Part shown: positions 15,843 to 25,297 of the stretch, piece by piece
Layout of the letters: each line of letters opens with the position of its first letter
How positions within the stretch are numbered: the stretch's first letter is position 1
Assembly: GCF_005281615.1 (NCBI RefSeq)
Contig: NZ_SZZM01000003.1
Location: 180,010-228,205 of the forward strand
Reading direction: 5' to 3'
DNA: 48,196 nt
Origin: Rhodoligotrophos defluvii
GTDB lineage: Bacteria; Pseudomonadota; Alphaproteobacteria; Rhizobiales; Im1
Made by a program: the position numbers and the translations under genes
The notes under the pieces: generated by a model
Databases searched by the model: none
Seen by the model: the letters and a program-made list of their open reading frames with translations, nothing else
Told to the model about the DNA's origin: nothing

Positions 15843-17921
15843 TCAAACCCCTGACTGGTATGAAGGCTCTACAGGGCCGGCGTTGGATTGGCGTCGCAGT
15901 GAGGTCGCACTGCGCGCCCGGATCGGGTCGGCGAGTAGCCTGAGGCCGTTCAGCACCACCAGCACCGTGCCGCCTTCGTGTCCGACGACCGCGAGCGGCA
16001 GAGGCAGGGCGAAGAACAGGCTCGAGGCGACCAGAAGCAGCATCATGCCGATGGCGAAAATCAGATTCTGGCGGATAATCCGGTGGGTGCGCCGCGCCAG
16101 CCGATGCGCGGCGGCAAGCCGGGCCATGTCCTCCGACAACAGCGCGACATCGGCCGCCTGCAACGCGACATCGCTGCCCGCCGCGCCCATGGCGATGCCG
16201 ACATCGGCGCGCGCCAGCGCGGCGGCGTCGTTCACCCCGTCGCCGACAAAGGCGACTTTCCCATTCCTCGCCAGTTCGCCCACCAGCCGGACCTTGTCTT
16301 CAGGCAGCAGATCGGCATGGACATGTTTTGCTTCCAGTCCGAGCTCCGCGGCGATCCGCAAGCCGACAGAGCGCCGGTCGCCGGTCATCATGGCGATGGT
16401 GCCCACCCCAGCCGCTCTGAGCGCAGCCAACCCCGCGGCCGAGGTCGCGCGCGGACGGTCGGCGACGGTGAGCGCGCCATAGACCCGATCTCCCCGCCCC
16501 AGCCACACCACGGTCTGGCTGCCGTCCGTCAGCTGCGCAAATTCGGGTGCGTCGAGCGATGCGCCCATGCGCGCGGCCATGCGCGGATTGCCGGCCCAGA
16601 GCGGGCCCACGGCATCCTCCCCCGTAATCCCCTCACTGGGCACGGTTTCCACATCGCGCACCACGGCGGCGGTTATGCCTTTTTCGTCGATGTGGCGGCG
16701 GATCGCATCGGCAATTGGATGTTCGGAATGCGCCTCGAGACCCGCGATCAATGACAGGAACCGCTCTTCGGCCTGTGCTCCCGTTTCCGACGCCACCACC
16801 TGTGTCACCTCGGCCTTGCCTGTTGTCAGCGTACCGGTCTTGTCGAAGGCGAAGATATCGACATCGGCCAGCGTCTCCAGCGCCGCGCCGCCCTTGAACA
16901 GCACGCCGCCGCGCGCGGCCGCCGCCAATGCCGAGAGGATCGCGGCCGGGACCGATATCACCACCGCGCAGGGGCTGGCCGCGACAAGCAGCGTCGCGGC
17001 GCGATAAAGCGCATCCTGCATCGTCCAGCCAAGCGCGAGGAATATCGCCAAAGCAAGCACCGCACCCACCAGCACCGCGATGGTGTAGCGCTGGCCGAAC
17101 CAGGCGCTGAACCGTTCGGACGGAGCGCGTGCGGCCTGTGCCTCTGTCACCAGTTCGATCATCCGCGCCACCGTGCTTTCCGCGACCGGGCGGGTGACGC
17201 GGACCACCAGCACGGCGTTGAGGTTCACCGTGGCCTCAAACACCTTAGCACCCGGGCTTTTGCCGACCGGCATCGATTCGCCTGTGATCGTCGCCTCATC
17301 GAGCGAGCCTTCCCCTTCCGCCACCTCGCCATCGGCCGGCACCCGCGCGCCGGGCCGCAGCACCACCAGATCGCCGGCCACGAGATCGCCCACCGGAACT
17401 TCCGTGACGGCGCCCTCTGGGTCGCGTCTCAGCGCGGTGTCGGGGCGCAGCGCCATCAGCGCCTCGACCGCATGGCGCGCCCGGCCCATCGCCCGCTGCT
17501 CCAACGTGGTTGAGAGACTGAACAGCGTCAGCAGCACTGCCCCTTCAAGCGCGGCGCCGACCGCAGCGGCAGCAAGGGCTGCCACGATCATCAAAAGATC
17601 GATGTCGAGGATCCGCTCACGCCAGAGCGTGGTCAGGGCCCGAACCGCCGTCGGCACACCACCGGCCAGATAGACCAGCACGAGGCCGACCGGTCCCCAT
17701 AGACCGGGGCTCAAAAAGGCATCGACAGTTGCAAGCGCCATCCCGGCAAGCGTGATGCCGGTCAATGCTGTCATGAAGCGGTCGGAAGAAAGATCGATTT
17801 GCAATTTGTGTTCCTGGCTGTGCCGCGACGGCGGCAGTGGCTGGGGAGACCGGCGATGATGCGCCGGATGGGCTGGCGATCTGTCCGGTCGATCAGGTTC
17901 CTGGTCGCTATTCCTTTCCAT
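15843..17921 (-). CDS. P1B-4-type metal ATPase with SPC motif, CzcP/CoaT-like
   Basis: 692 residues. The N-terminal tail of about 45 residues is rich in His, Arg and Pro. The core has TGESMPVGKS, the transmembrane metal motif AASPCAVVIS, DKTGTLTTGKAEV, SEHPIADAI and [22 protein letters not shown]. The SPC motif marks the P1B-4 class that exports Co, Zn, Fe or similar divalent ions. Its ATG overlaps the chrA stop by one base (TAATG), so expression is coupled to chrA. The C-terminus (RARSATSLRRQSNAGPVEPS) is a soluble tail. Substrate among divalent metals is not resolved. Confidence 0.9.
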   Translation of the reverse strand: MERNSDQEPDRPDRSPAHPAHHRRSPQPLPPSRHSQEHKLQIDLSSDRFMTALTGITLAGMALATVDAFLSPGLWGPVGLVLVYLAGGVPTAVRALTTLWRERILDIDLLMIVAALAAAAVGAALEGAVLLTLFSLSTTLEQRAMGRARHAVEALMALRPDTALRRDPEGAVTEVPVGDLVAGDLVVLRPGARVPADGEVAEGEGSLDEATITGESMPVGKSPGAKVFEATVNLNAVLVVRVTRPVAESTVARMIELVTEAQAARAPSERFSAWFGQRYTIAVLVGAVLALAIFLALGWTMQDALYRAATLLVAASPCAVVISVPAAILSALAAAARGGVLFKGGAALETLADVDIFAFDKTGTLTTGKAEVTQVVASETGAQAEERFLSLIAGLEAHSEHPIADAIRRHIDEKGITAAVVRDVETVPSEGITGEDAVGPLWAGNPRMAARMGASLDAPEFAQLTDGSQTVVWLGRGDRVYGALTVADRPRATSAAGLAALRAAGVGTIAMMTGDRRSVGLRIAAELGLEAKHVHADLLPEDKVRLVGELARNGKVAFVGDGVNDAAALARADVGIAMGAAGSDVALQAADVALLSEDMARLAAAHRLARRTHRIIRQNLIFAIGMMLLLVASSLFFALPLPLAVVGHEGGTVLVVLNGLRLLADPIRARSATSLRRQSNAGPVEPSYQSGV

Positions 17922-19156
17922 TATGACATTGAGCTTACCTCCAGAATCGCGCCGCCGGCAGCCGCGATCAGCACCACGAGCCAGGGCGGGAATCTCCAGC
18001 TCATCAAGGCCACGAAACAGGTCAGCGCCAGCGCAAAGTCGCGGGGCGAACCGATCGCGCTGATCCAGAGCGGATCGTAGAGCGCAGCGCCCAGAATGCC
18101 GACCACCGCAGCGTTCGCGCCTGCCATCGGCGCCCGCACGCCGGAGCGTGCGCGCAGTGTGTTCCAGAACGGCAGCGCGCCGACAAGCAGCAGGAAGCCC
18201 GGCAGGAAGATCGCAAGAAGGGCGAGCGTCGCGCCGGCGATCCCGTTCGGGCCGGGTTCGAGCAGCATGCCGAGATAGGCGGCGAAGGTGAATAGCGGCC
18301 CCGGCACCGCCTGGGCCGCGCCATAGCCGGCCAGGAACGCATCGGGCGTGACCCAGCCCGGGCGAACCACTTCGGCTTCCAGCAAAGGCAGGACCACATG
18401 GCCGCCACCGAATACCAGAGCACCGGCGCGATAGAACGCGTCGATCACCGCCAATCCCTGCGCGGGAAACAGCGCCGCCGCCAGCGGTAGGCCGAAGATC
18501 AGGATGAAGAACAGGGCCAGCGCGACTATCCCCGCCTGTCGCGAGACCGGGAAGGGCAGCGCTTCACCCGTCTCTCCCGCCGTGTCCCGGCAAAGCCAGA
18601 GCCCGGCAAGTCCACCGAGCAGAATTGCACCCACCTGGCCCGTCGCGCCCCCGATCAGCACCACCATCAGGACGGCGGCGAGCGCGATCGTCTGGCGTGA
18701 GCGGTCGGGGCAGAGCGTGCGCGCCATCCCCCAGACCGCCTGCGCCACGATGGCCACCGCCACCAGTTTCAACCCGTGGAGCACCCCGATGCCAAGCGGG
18801 CCTGAAAACGCCCCCGCTCCGAGCGCGAACAACAGCAGCAGCAGGGCGGAAGGCAAGGTAAACGCCACCCAGGCAGCCAGCGCACCCACCGGTCCGGCAC
18901 GCTGCAAGCCCAATGCAAAGCCGACCTGGCTGGATGCTGGTCCCGGAAGGAATTGGCATAGCGCGACCAGATCGGCATAGCCACGATCCTCGATCCAGCC
19001 GCGCCGGGCGACGAATTCCTCGCGGAAATAGCCCAGATGCGCGATCGGTCCACCGAAGGAGGTGAGGCCCAGTTTCAGGAAGGCGGCCAGAACCTCGCCG
19101 GGCGTTCCTTGTCGTTGGCGCTGAGGCATAACATTCAGCGTGTCATTGGCGGGCAT
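17921..19156 (-). CDS. chrA: Chromate efflux transporter ChrA
   Basis: 411-residue long-chain CHR protein made of two homologous halves. The first has LGLTSFGGPIAHLGYFREEFV and LCQFLPGPASSQVG; the second has GALVFGGGHVVLPLLEAEVV and GYGAAQAVPGPLFTFAAYLG. These are the diagnostic ChrA motifs, and about ten hydrophobic helices are visible. ChrA expels chromate from the cytoplasm. The ATG at 19156 has a GGAG 6 bp upstream. It is the first gene of an operon with the SPC-type ATPase. The next gene upstream on the same strand is a broken LysR gene, which could once have regulated it. Confidence 0.95.
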   Translation of the reverse strand: MPANDTLNVMPQRQRQGTPGEVLAAFLKLGLTSFGGPIAHLGYFREEFVARRGWIEDRGYADLVALCQFLPGPASSQVGFALGLQRAGPVGALAAWVAFTLPSALLLLLFALGAGAFSGPLGIGVLHGLKLVAVAIVAQAVWGMARTLCPDRSRQTIALAAVLMVVLIGGATGQVGAILLGGLAGLWLCRDTAGETGEALPFPVSRQAGIVALALFFILIFGLPLAAALFPAQGLAVIDAFYRAGALVFGGGHVVLPLLEAEVVRPGWVTPDAFLAGYGAAQAVPGPLFTFAAYLGMLLEPGPNGIAGATLALLAIFLPGFLLLVGALPFWNTLRARSGVRAPMAGANAAVVGILGAALYDPLWISAIGSPRDFALALTCFVALMSWRFPPWLVVLIAAAGGAILEVSSMS

Positions 19157-19341
19157 GATGTCTCCGTGATGCTCGCGATTTCAGGGGCTTGCCAGGCGCT
19201 ATGAGAAGACGCATCCGACATTGTCCCTGTATTGGAGCAATGGAACAGACTGGTGACTGCCGAAGCGCGCGCCTTGTTGCTCCATCAGCATCGCAAGCGG
19301 TGTCCACAGGACCGCGCCCCGCAAGAGAGATAACGGATGAA

Positions 19342-20171
19342 TCATGCCGTGGTTGTCCGGGGAGGACCCGCCTGTGGCCGGCGACCCTCCAGAAGATCGG
19401 CGTCAGCAGCGAGCGCGTCGGCCATGAAATCCATGAAGGCGCGGATACGGGCAGTGTTGCGCAGATCCTCATGGGTCAGCAGCCACAGATCGAGCCGGAA
19501 ATCTTCCGGAAACATGGCGATGCGGACGAGGTCGGGCGTGCGGTCGGCCACGGCGCAAGGCAGTGGCGCAAGGCCGATTCCGGCCCTTGCCGCGGCAATC
19601 GCAGCCGAGATCGAATTGGTCCGGTAAATCGGCCGCACCGTCGGCAGCCAATCCGCCAACTGATGGCCAATCGCTCCATGTGACCGGCCGAAGCCGATCC
19701 AGTCATTGCCGGCAAGATCGTCATCGAGTCCGTGAGCGGCGCGTTCCGCCGAGACATAGGCTCCGAATGCCAGTCGGCCGACGCGCCGGCCGACCAATGT
19801 TTCCTGCGGGGTGTTGCCGATGCGCAGTGCGACATCGGCCTCGCGTCGGGTCAGGTCCAGGGGAGTGTCCGAAACGATCACTTCCAATTCGATCCCTGGC
19901 TGCGCTGCATGGAAGGCCGCCAGAGGGCGATAATCTCCTCATCGATCCGGATGGCGGTCTCGTGCATGGCCTCTCCGGCGCCCGTCAGCGCATAGCCATC
20001 CGGCAACCGCTCAAAGAGCCGGACACCCAGACGTTCCTCGAAGGCGCCGAGACGGCGAAACACGGTCGAGTGCGTTACGCCAAGGCTGCGTGCTGCTCCA
20101 GACAGCGTGCCCGCCCGGGCCACAGCGAGGAAAAAGCGCAGATCGTCCCAGTTCTGGTTCTGTGCATCCAT
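19342..20171 (-). pseudogene. LysR-family regulator, frameshifted
   Basis: The N-terminal part (20171 down to about 19900) encodes the winged HTH: WDDLRFFLAVARAGTLSGAA, then THSTVFRRLGAFEERLGVRL. The LysR effector domain continues in another frame: AAFHAAQPGIELEVIVSDTP, then LTRREADVALRIGNTPQETL, to the end at 19342. The frame changes near 19905-19912, in the CTCTGGCGGCC stretch, where one missing base would restore continuity. Intact, it would be about 280 residues. It points toward chrA, 185 bp away. The lesion may be real or a sequencing error. Confidence 0.8.
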
Positions 20172-20290
20172 GAAGGATCACCCCTTGCAAGCCTGCTCCG
20201 ATTGCCGGCAGGCTGCCCCCATCTTGCCCGCAACACCGCGCGTTCGCATTGCCTCGTCAGAAAAGCTTGACCACGATCATCGCTCCATTA

Positions 20291-20312
20291 AGTATGTGAC
20301 TGCTCACTTACT
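20291..20312. promoter_or_regulatory. Candidate TetR operator (palindrome)
   Basis: AGTATGTGA (20291-20299) and TCACTTACT (20304-20312) are inverted with one mismatch around CTGC. The site ends 9 bp before the tetR start codon, overlapping the probable promoter or leader. Palindromes of this type (AGTnnGTGA) are typical TetR sites, so autorepression is likely. Confidence 0.65.
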
Positions 20313-20321
20313 AGGTGTTTT

Positions 20322-20918
20322 ATGCGAAAATCCGCGGAATTGCGCAAGGCCGAAATCGTCGCGGCCGTCCTCGACCTGGCCGACCAGATCGGACCGGACC
20401 GGGTGACGACAGGCGCTGCGGCGTCGGCGGTGGGCGTAAGTCAGGCTGCCCTGTTCCGGCATTTCCCGACAAAGGCCGCGATGTGGCTTGCCGTGGCGGA
20501 TCATGTGGCCGGGGAACTGGCTATGGAATGGCAGCGGGCACTGGCTGGGACTGATAACCCCCTCGACCGGGTCACAGCGCTCATGGCCGCGCAACTGGGA
20601 CAGATTGCAGCCACACCGACGCTGCCCATGCTGCTGTTCTCGCGCGAGCTGAATGTCGGCAATGAGGATCTGCGCGCGGCCTTTCGAGGCCTGTTGATGA
20701 AGTTTCAGGCGCTGATTGTAGCCGAACTGGCTCGCGGTCAGGACGGCGGCTGCCTGCGCCGCGAAGTCGCCCCTGAGGATGCCGCCGTTCTGCTGACGTC
20801 GCTGGTGCAGGGCATGGCGATCCGCTGGTCGCTCGGGGCGCGCAACTTCTCGCTGATCGGGGAAGGAAAGCGGCTCCTTGAAGTACAACTTCGGCTTTTG
20901 ACCGTGAAGGAAGATTAG
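20322..20918 (+). CDS. TetR/AcrR-family regulator
   Basis: 198 residues. The N-terminal HTH (RKAEIVAAVLDLADQIGPDRVT, then AAASAVGVSQAALFRHFPTKAAMW) spans residues 8-56; the rest is the helical ligand domain. An upstream palindrome suggests self-repression. No target operon is adjacent: the LysR remnant is divergent, and the next gene downstream is a decapitated mod whose remnant begins directly after this stop codon. The original partner gene may have been replaced by the restriction module. Confidence 0.85.
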   Translation: MRKSAELRKAEIVAAVLDLADQIGPDRVTTGAAASAVGVSQAALFRHFPTKAAMWLAVADHVAGELAMEWQRALAGTDNPLDRVTALMAAQLGQIAATPTLPMLLFSRELNVGNEDLRAAFRGLLMKFQALIVAELARGQDGGCLRREVAPEDAAVLLTSLVQGMAIRWSLGARNFSLIGEGKRLLEVQLRLLTVKED

Positions 20919-22164
20919 GCCATGCGATGAAATCTTTGGGCGATCTAATTTCATTGAGTGCTTCGTATGGAAGAAGAGCTACGGCGGGGGGCCAAAAGAG
21001 AAATATGCGGTTACCCAGCACGAATATGTTCTGATGTACGCAAAGAGCAAGGAGGACTTTCTTCCCTTTACTCTGCCATATGACCCACAAAAGGTTGAGC
21101 GGTATTACAAGGGCCGGGACGAACACTTCGAGACCCGGGGTCCTTACCGACTCAAGCCGCTTGAAGCAACGAAGAGCATGGATGCTCGCCCCAATTTGGT
21201 ATACGAAGTCACGCTCGAAAGCGGCGAGATTGTTCGGCCTCAGCGCCAATGGCTTTGGGGTAAGGATAGAGTTGTAGAGGCCCTAAAGAATAATCATGTG
21301 ATTGTAGTTAGAAATGGCGACAAGGTTACCCTAAACTATAAACAGTATCTGAAAGACGAGGAAGGAGAAGAGCGGGGAGAAAAGGCGTTTAGTGTTATTG
21401 ATGGAATCTATACGCAGCACGGCACCGCAGACCTTAGCAGGCACTTCCCTGAGGCGGTCGTAGTTCAATTCTCAAAGCCAGTTCGTCTAATTCAGCAGTT
21501 CATCGAGATTGCAACCTCGAATGACCCAACTGCGATTGTACTCGACTTTTTTGCCGGAAGTGGGACAACAGCGGAAGCCTGCTTCAGTCTGCCGAAGCCT
21601 GTGCGTGACCACGTTCAGTTTATATTGATCCAGATTCCTGAGTTGACGCCCGAAGATTCGCCTGCTCGCAAGGCTGGCTTTCAAACAATTGCGGAAATCT
21701 CGAAGGAGCGTGTTCGCCGTGCGGGACGGGCGGTGGGTGCTCAAGAGAAACATGGAGATTTTGGCTTCCGGGTGCTGAAGGTCGACACTTCGAACATGAA
21801 GGACGTCTACTACCGCCCGGACGAGCTGAAGCAGTCCGACCTGCTCGACCTGGTCGACAACGTCAAGGAGGGCCGCACGGCCGAGGACCTGCTGTTCCAG
21901 GTGCTGGTAGACTGGGGCGTGGACCTGACGCTGCCCATCCGCCGCGAGGCGGTGCAGGGCAAGACCGTGTTCTTCGTCGACGACAACGCCCTTGTCGCCT
22001 GCTTCGACCGCTGCATCACCGAGGATCTGGTGAAGGAACTGGCGGGCCACGAGCCCCTGCGCGTCGTCTTCCGCGACAACGGCTTCGTGTCGGACGCGGT
22101 GAAGATCAACGTGACCCAGATCTTCCGCCAGCTTTCGCCCAGCACCGACGTCAAGTCGATCTGA
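20919..22164 (+). pseudogene. mod: Type III DNA methyltransferase Mod, N-terminal half lost
   Basis: Continuous homology starts directly after the tetR stop with DEIFGRSNFIECFVWKKSYG, an internal Mod segment, and no start codon. The first usable ATG is at 21034. The remainder contains the target-recognition region and methyltransferase motif I, LDFFAGSGTTAEACF, at about 21540-21585. The catalytic DPPY motif IV, which comes earlier in beta-class Mod proteins, is absent, so methylation is impossible. The stretch up to about 21770 is clearly AT-richer than the rest, hinting at a mosaic origin. It ends 9 bp before res. Confidence 0.85.
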
Positions 22165-22173
22165 GGGCGCACC

Positions 22174-25100
22174 ATGAAACTCAAGTTCAAGGTCCAGCCC
22201 TATCAGACCAATGCCGTCAACGACGTGGTCGACTGCTTCGCCGGGCAGCCCATGACCTCCGGCCTGACTTACCGCATCGACCCCGGCCGCAAGGCGCAGA
22301 CCAGCGCCTTCGAGGAAGGTTTCAAGAACGCCGACCTCGCGCTGACAGACGTGCAGATTCTGGAGAACATCCAGAAGGTCCAACGGCGGCAGAACCTGCC
22401 CGTCTCGCAGTCCTTGACGGACTTCACGACCTTCAACGCCCGGGGCGAGCGCGTGCCCGTCGCGGCCAACTACAAGCGCGACGCGCTGGCCGCGACCCGC
22501 GTTCACCTCGATGTCGAGATGGAGACCGGCACGGGAAAGACCTACTGCTACATCAAGACCATCTTCGAGATGAACAAGCGGTATGGCTGGTCGAAGTTCA
22601 TCATCATGGTGCCGTCGATCGCCATTCGCGAAGGGGTCTACAAGTCGCTTCAGATCACGGCCGACCACTTCACGGAAAGCTGCGGCAAGAAAGCGCGGTT
22701 CTTCATCTATAATTCCAAGCGCCTGCACGAGCTGGAGAGCTTTTCTTCCGACGCCGGGATCAACGTTATGGTGATCAACATCCAGGCGTTCAACGCGCGC
22801 GGAGCCGACAACCGCCGCATCTACGAGGAGCTGGACGACTTCCAGTCGCGCAAGCCCATCGACGTGATCGCCTCTAACCGGCCGATCCTGATCCTGGACG
22901 AGCCGCAAAAGATGGAAGGCGCGGCGACGATGGAGGCGCTGCCGAAGTTCAAGCCGCTGTTCATCCTGCGCTACTCGGCGCCCCACCGCACCCAGCACAA
23001 CCGCGTTCATCGGCTGGACGCGCTGGACGCCTACAATCAGAAGCTGGTCAAGAAGATCGCGGTGCGCGGCATCCAGACCCGTGGGCTCGCTGGCACCAAC
23101 GCCTACCTCTACCTGGAAGGCATCGACATCTCGAAGAAGGCTCCCGTGGCGCGGATCGAGATAGAGGTGAAGCTGAAGTCGGGCGAGATCAAGCGCCAGC
23201 TTAGGCGGCTCGAGTTCCGCGATGACCTGTTCGTGGAGTCGGGCGAGCTGGACCAATATCGCGGCTTCACGATCAGCCAGATCGACGCCGTCAACGACAC
23301 GGTCGAATTCACCAACGGGGAAATGCTGAGGGCTGGCGAGGCGAACGGCGACGTCTCTGAACACGATATCCGCCGTATCCAGATCCGCGAGACGATCAAG
23401 GCGCATCTAGACAAGGAAAAGCAGCTGTTCGCACAGGGCATCAAGGTCCTGTCGCTGTTCTTCATCGACGAGGTGGTGAAGTACCGGGACTATGGCCAGG
23501 CAGACGAGAAGGGCGAGTATGCGCGGGTCTTCGAGGAAGAGTACGAGTTGCTGAAGGCTGAATACCTTTCGGAGCTCGCAATCGACAACGAGGCGTACCG
23601 GAAATATCTCGCCAGCATCGACCCCGCGAAGACGCACAACGGCTATTTCTCGATCGATAAGAAGACGAACCGCCTCAAAGACCCTGCTGTTGGCGCCCGC
23701 TCGGTCGATTCCGACGACGTGGACGCCTACGACCTGATCCTCAAGGACAAGGAGCGCCTGCTTTCCCTCGCCGAACCCACCCGGTTCATCTTCTCACACT
23801 CGGCGCTGCGCGAGGGCTGGGACAACCCGAACGTCTTCGTCATGTGCATGCTGAAGCACAGCGACAACACCATTTCGCGCCGCCAAGAAGTGGGGCGTGG
23901 CCTGCGGTTGAGCGTCGATCAGCACGGTGACAGGATGGACCACCCGGCGGTGGTGCATGACATCAACGTGCTGACCGTCGTGGCGAGCGAGAGCTACAAA
24001 GACTTCGTGGCCGGGCTCCAGAAGGAGATCGCGGAGACCCTCTCGTCGCGTCCGCGGCAGGCAACCGAGGAGTACTTCACGGGCAAGACACTCGCGACCG
24101 AGCATGGCCCGGTTGAAGTAACTGCCGCCATGGCCAAGCAGATCTACCGCTATCTGGTGAAGAATGACTACACCGACGATGCGGACCAGATCGCGGACGC
24201 CTATCATGAGGCTAAGGCCGAGGGGAAACTCGCCGACCTGCCCGACGATTTGAAGCCGCACGCCGAGCAGGTGTTCCAGCTCATCGACAGCGTCTTCAGC
24301 GACGCGCAACTGCCCAAGGTCGATGACGGCCGCAAGCCCAAGACCAACCCCCTCAATGCCAATTTCGAGAAGAAGGAGTTCCAGGAGCTCTGGGCGCGGA
24401 TCAACCGCAAGGCGGTCTATCGGGTGGAGTTCGACTCAGCGGAGCTGATCCGAAAGTGCGTCAGTGCGCTGGATAGCCAGTTGCGCGTCACCCCTCTGCA
24501 ATACACGGTTCAGGCCGGCGTGCAGAACGACGGATTGACTGACAACCAGCTTCGCAGCGGCGACGGTTTCATGGTCACCACCACGACGACCGAGCATGGG
24601 GGCTCGATCCACTCTCTCGTGAAATACGACCTCGTCGGGAAGGTGGCCGAAAACGCACAGCTGACGCGAGAAACGACTGCCACCATTCTGGGCCAAATCG
24701 CACCGGCGGTTTTCGAACAGTTCACGAATAATCCCGAGCACTTCATCTCAGAAGCCTCGCGCATCATCGCCGAGCAGAAGGCGGCCATGGTGATCGAGCG
24801 TCTGGCCTACGACGAAGTCGATGAGCGGTACGACGTCGACATCTTCACGGCGAACCAGACCAGCCAGGATTTCTCCCGAGCTACTGCGAAGCTCAAAAAC
24901 CATGTCTACGATTATGCGATCACGGACTCGGATGTCGAAAAGGCGTTCGTGAAGGAGCTGGATACAAGCAGCGAAGTGGTTGTCTACGCCAAGCTGCCGC
25001 GCGGCTTCCTGATTCCAACCCCTGTCGGGGACTACAATCCCGATTGGGCGATATCCTTTAAGGCTGGCAGCGTAAGGCACATCTACTTCGTGGCCGAGAC

Positions 25101-25272
25101 CAAGGGCACGATGTCCAGCATGAAGTTGCGCGAGATCGAGAGGACAAAGATCGAATGTGCCCGGAAGTTTTTCGATGAGATCAGCCAGAGGATTACAGCG
25201 GATCGCGTGAAATATGATGTGGTCACCGACTACAGCAAGCTGATGGACTTGGTCGGGCGTGCGGCTGCCTGA
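22174..25272 (+). CDS. res: Type III restriction endonuclease Res subunit
   Basis: 1032 residues. SF2 helicase core: Walker [15 protein letters not shown] (about 115-128), motif [11 protein letters not shown] (about 240), motif III-like [10 protein letters not shown], and a motif VI-like QEVGRGLRL near residue 575. The C-terminal nuclease has a PD-ExK-type site in [11 protein letters not shown] (about 955) and YFVAETKG (about 975). Res translocates or slides and cleaves only in complex with Mod. The gene is full length and of normal composition, but its cognate mod is truncated, so the enzyme is expected to be silent unless a Mod is supplied in trans. It follows mod at 9 bp. Confidence 0.93.
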   Translation: MKLKFKVQPYQTNAVNDVVDCFAGQPMTSGLTYRIDPGRKAQTSAFEEGFKNADLALTDVQILENIQKVQRRQNLPVSQSLTDFTTFNARGERVPVAANYKRDALAATRVHLDVEMETGTGKTYCYIKTIFEMNKRYGWSKFIIMVPSIAIREGVYKSLQITADHFTESCGKKARFFIYNSKRLHELESFSSDAGINVMVINIQAFNARGADNRRIYEELDDFQSRKPIDVIASNRPILILDEPQKMEGAATMEALPKFKPLFILRYSAPHRTQHNRVHRLDALDAYNQKLVKKIAVRGIQTRGLAGTNAYLYLEGIDISKKAPVARIEIEVKLKSGEIKRQLRRLEFRDDLFVESGELDQYRGFTISQIDAVNDTVEFTNGEMLRAGEANGDVSEHDIRRIQIRETIKAHLDKEKQLFAQGIKVLSLFFIDEVVKYRDYGQADEKGEYARVFEEEYELLKAEYLSELAIDNEAYRKYLASIDPAKTHNGYFSIDKKTNRLKDPAVGARSVDSDDVDAYDLILKDKERLLSLAEPTRFIFSHSALREGWDNPNVFVMCMLKHSDNTISRRQEVGRGLRLSVDQHGDRMDHPAVVHDINVLTVVASESYKDFVAGLQKEIAETLSSRPRQATEEYFTGKTLATEHGPVEVTAAMAKQIYRYLVKNDYTDDADQIADAYHEAKAEGKLADLPDDLKPHAEQVFQLIDSVFSDAQLPKVDDGRKPKTNPLNANFEKKEFQELWARINRKAVYRVEFDSAELIRKCVSALDSQLRVTPLQYTVQAGVQNDGLTDNQLRSGDGFMVTTTTTEHGGSIHSLVKYDLVGKVAENAQLTRETTATILGQIAPAVFEQFTNNPEHFISEASRIIAEQKAAMVIERLAYDEVDERYDVDIFTANQTSQDFSRATAKLKNHVYDYAITDSDVEKAFVKELDTSSEVVVYAKLPRGFLIPTPVGDYNPDWAISFKAGSVRHIYFVAETKGTMSSMKLREIERTKIECARKFFDEISQRITADRVKYDVVTDYSKLMDLVGRAAA

Positions 25273-25297
25273 GAAAATCGATACTACGGGGGATCGA

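Noticed and set aside
21487-23406. 639-codon open frame antisense to mod/res
   Set aside because: Same GC-driven shadow effect; the sense frames have clear helicase and methyltransferase motifs.
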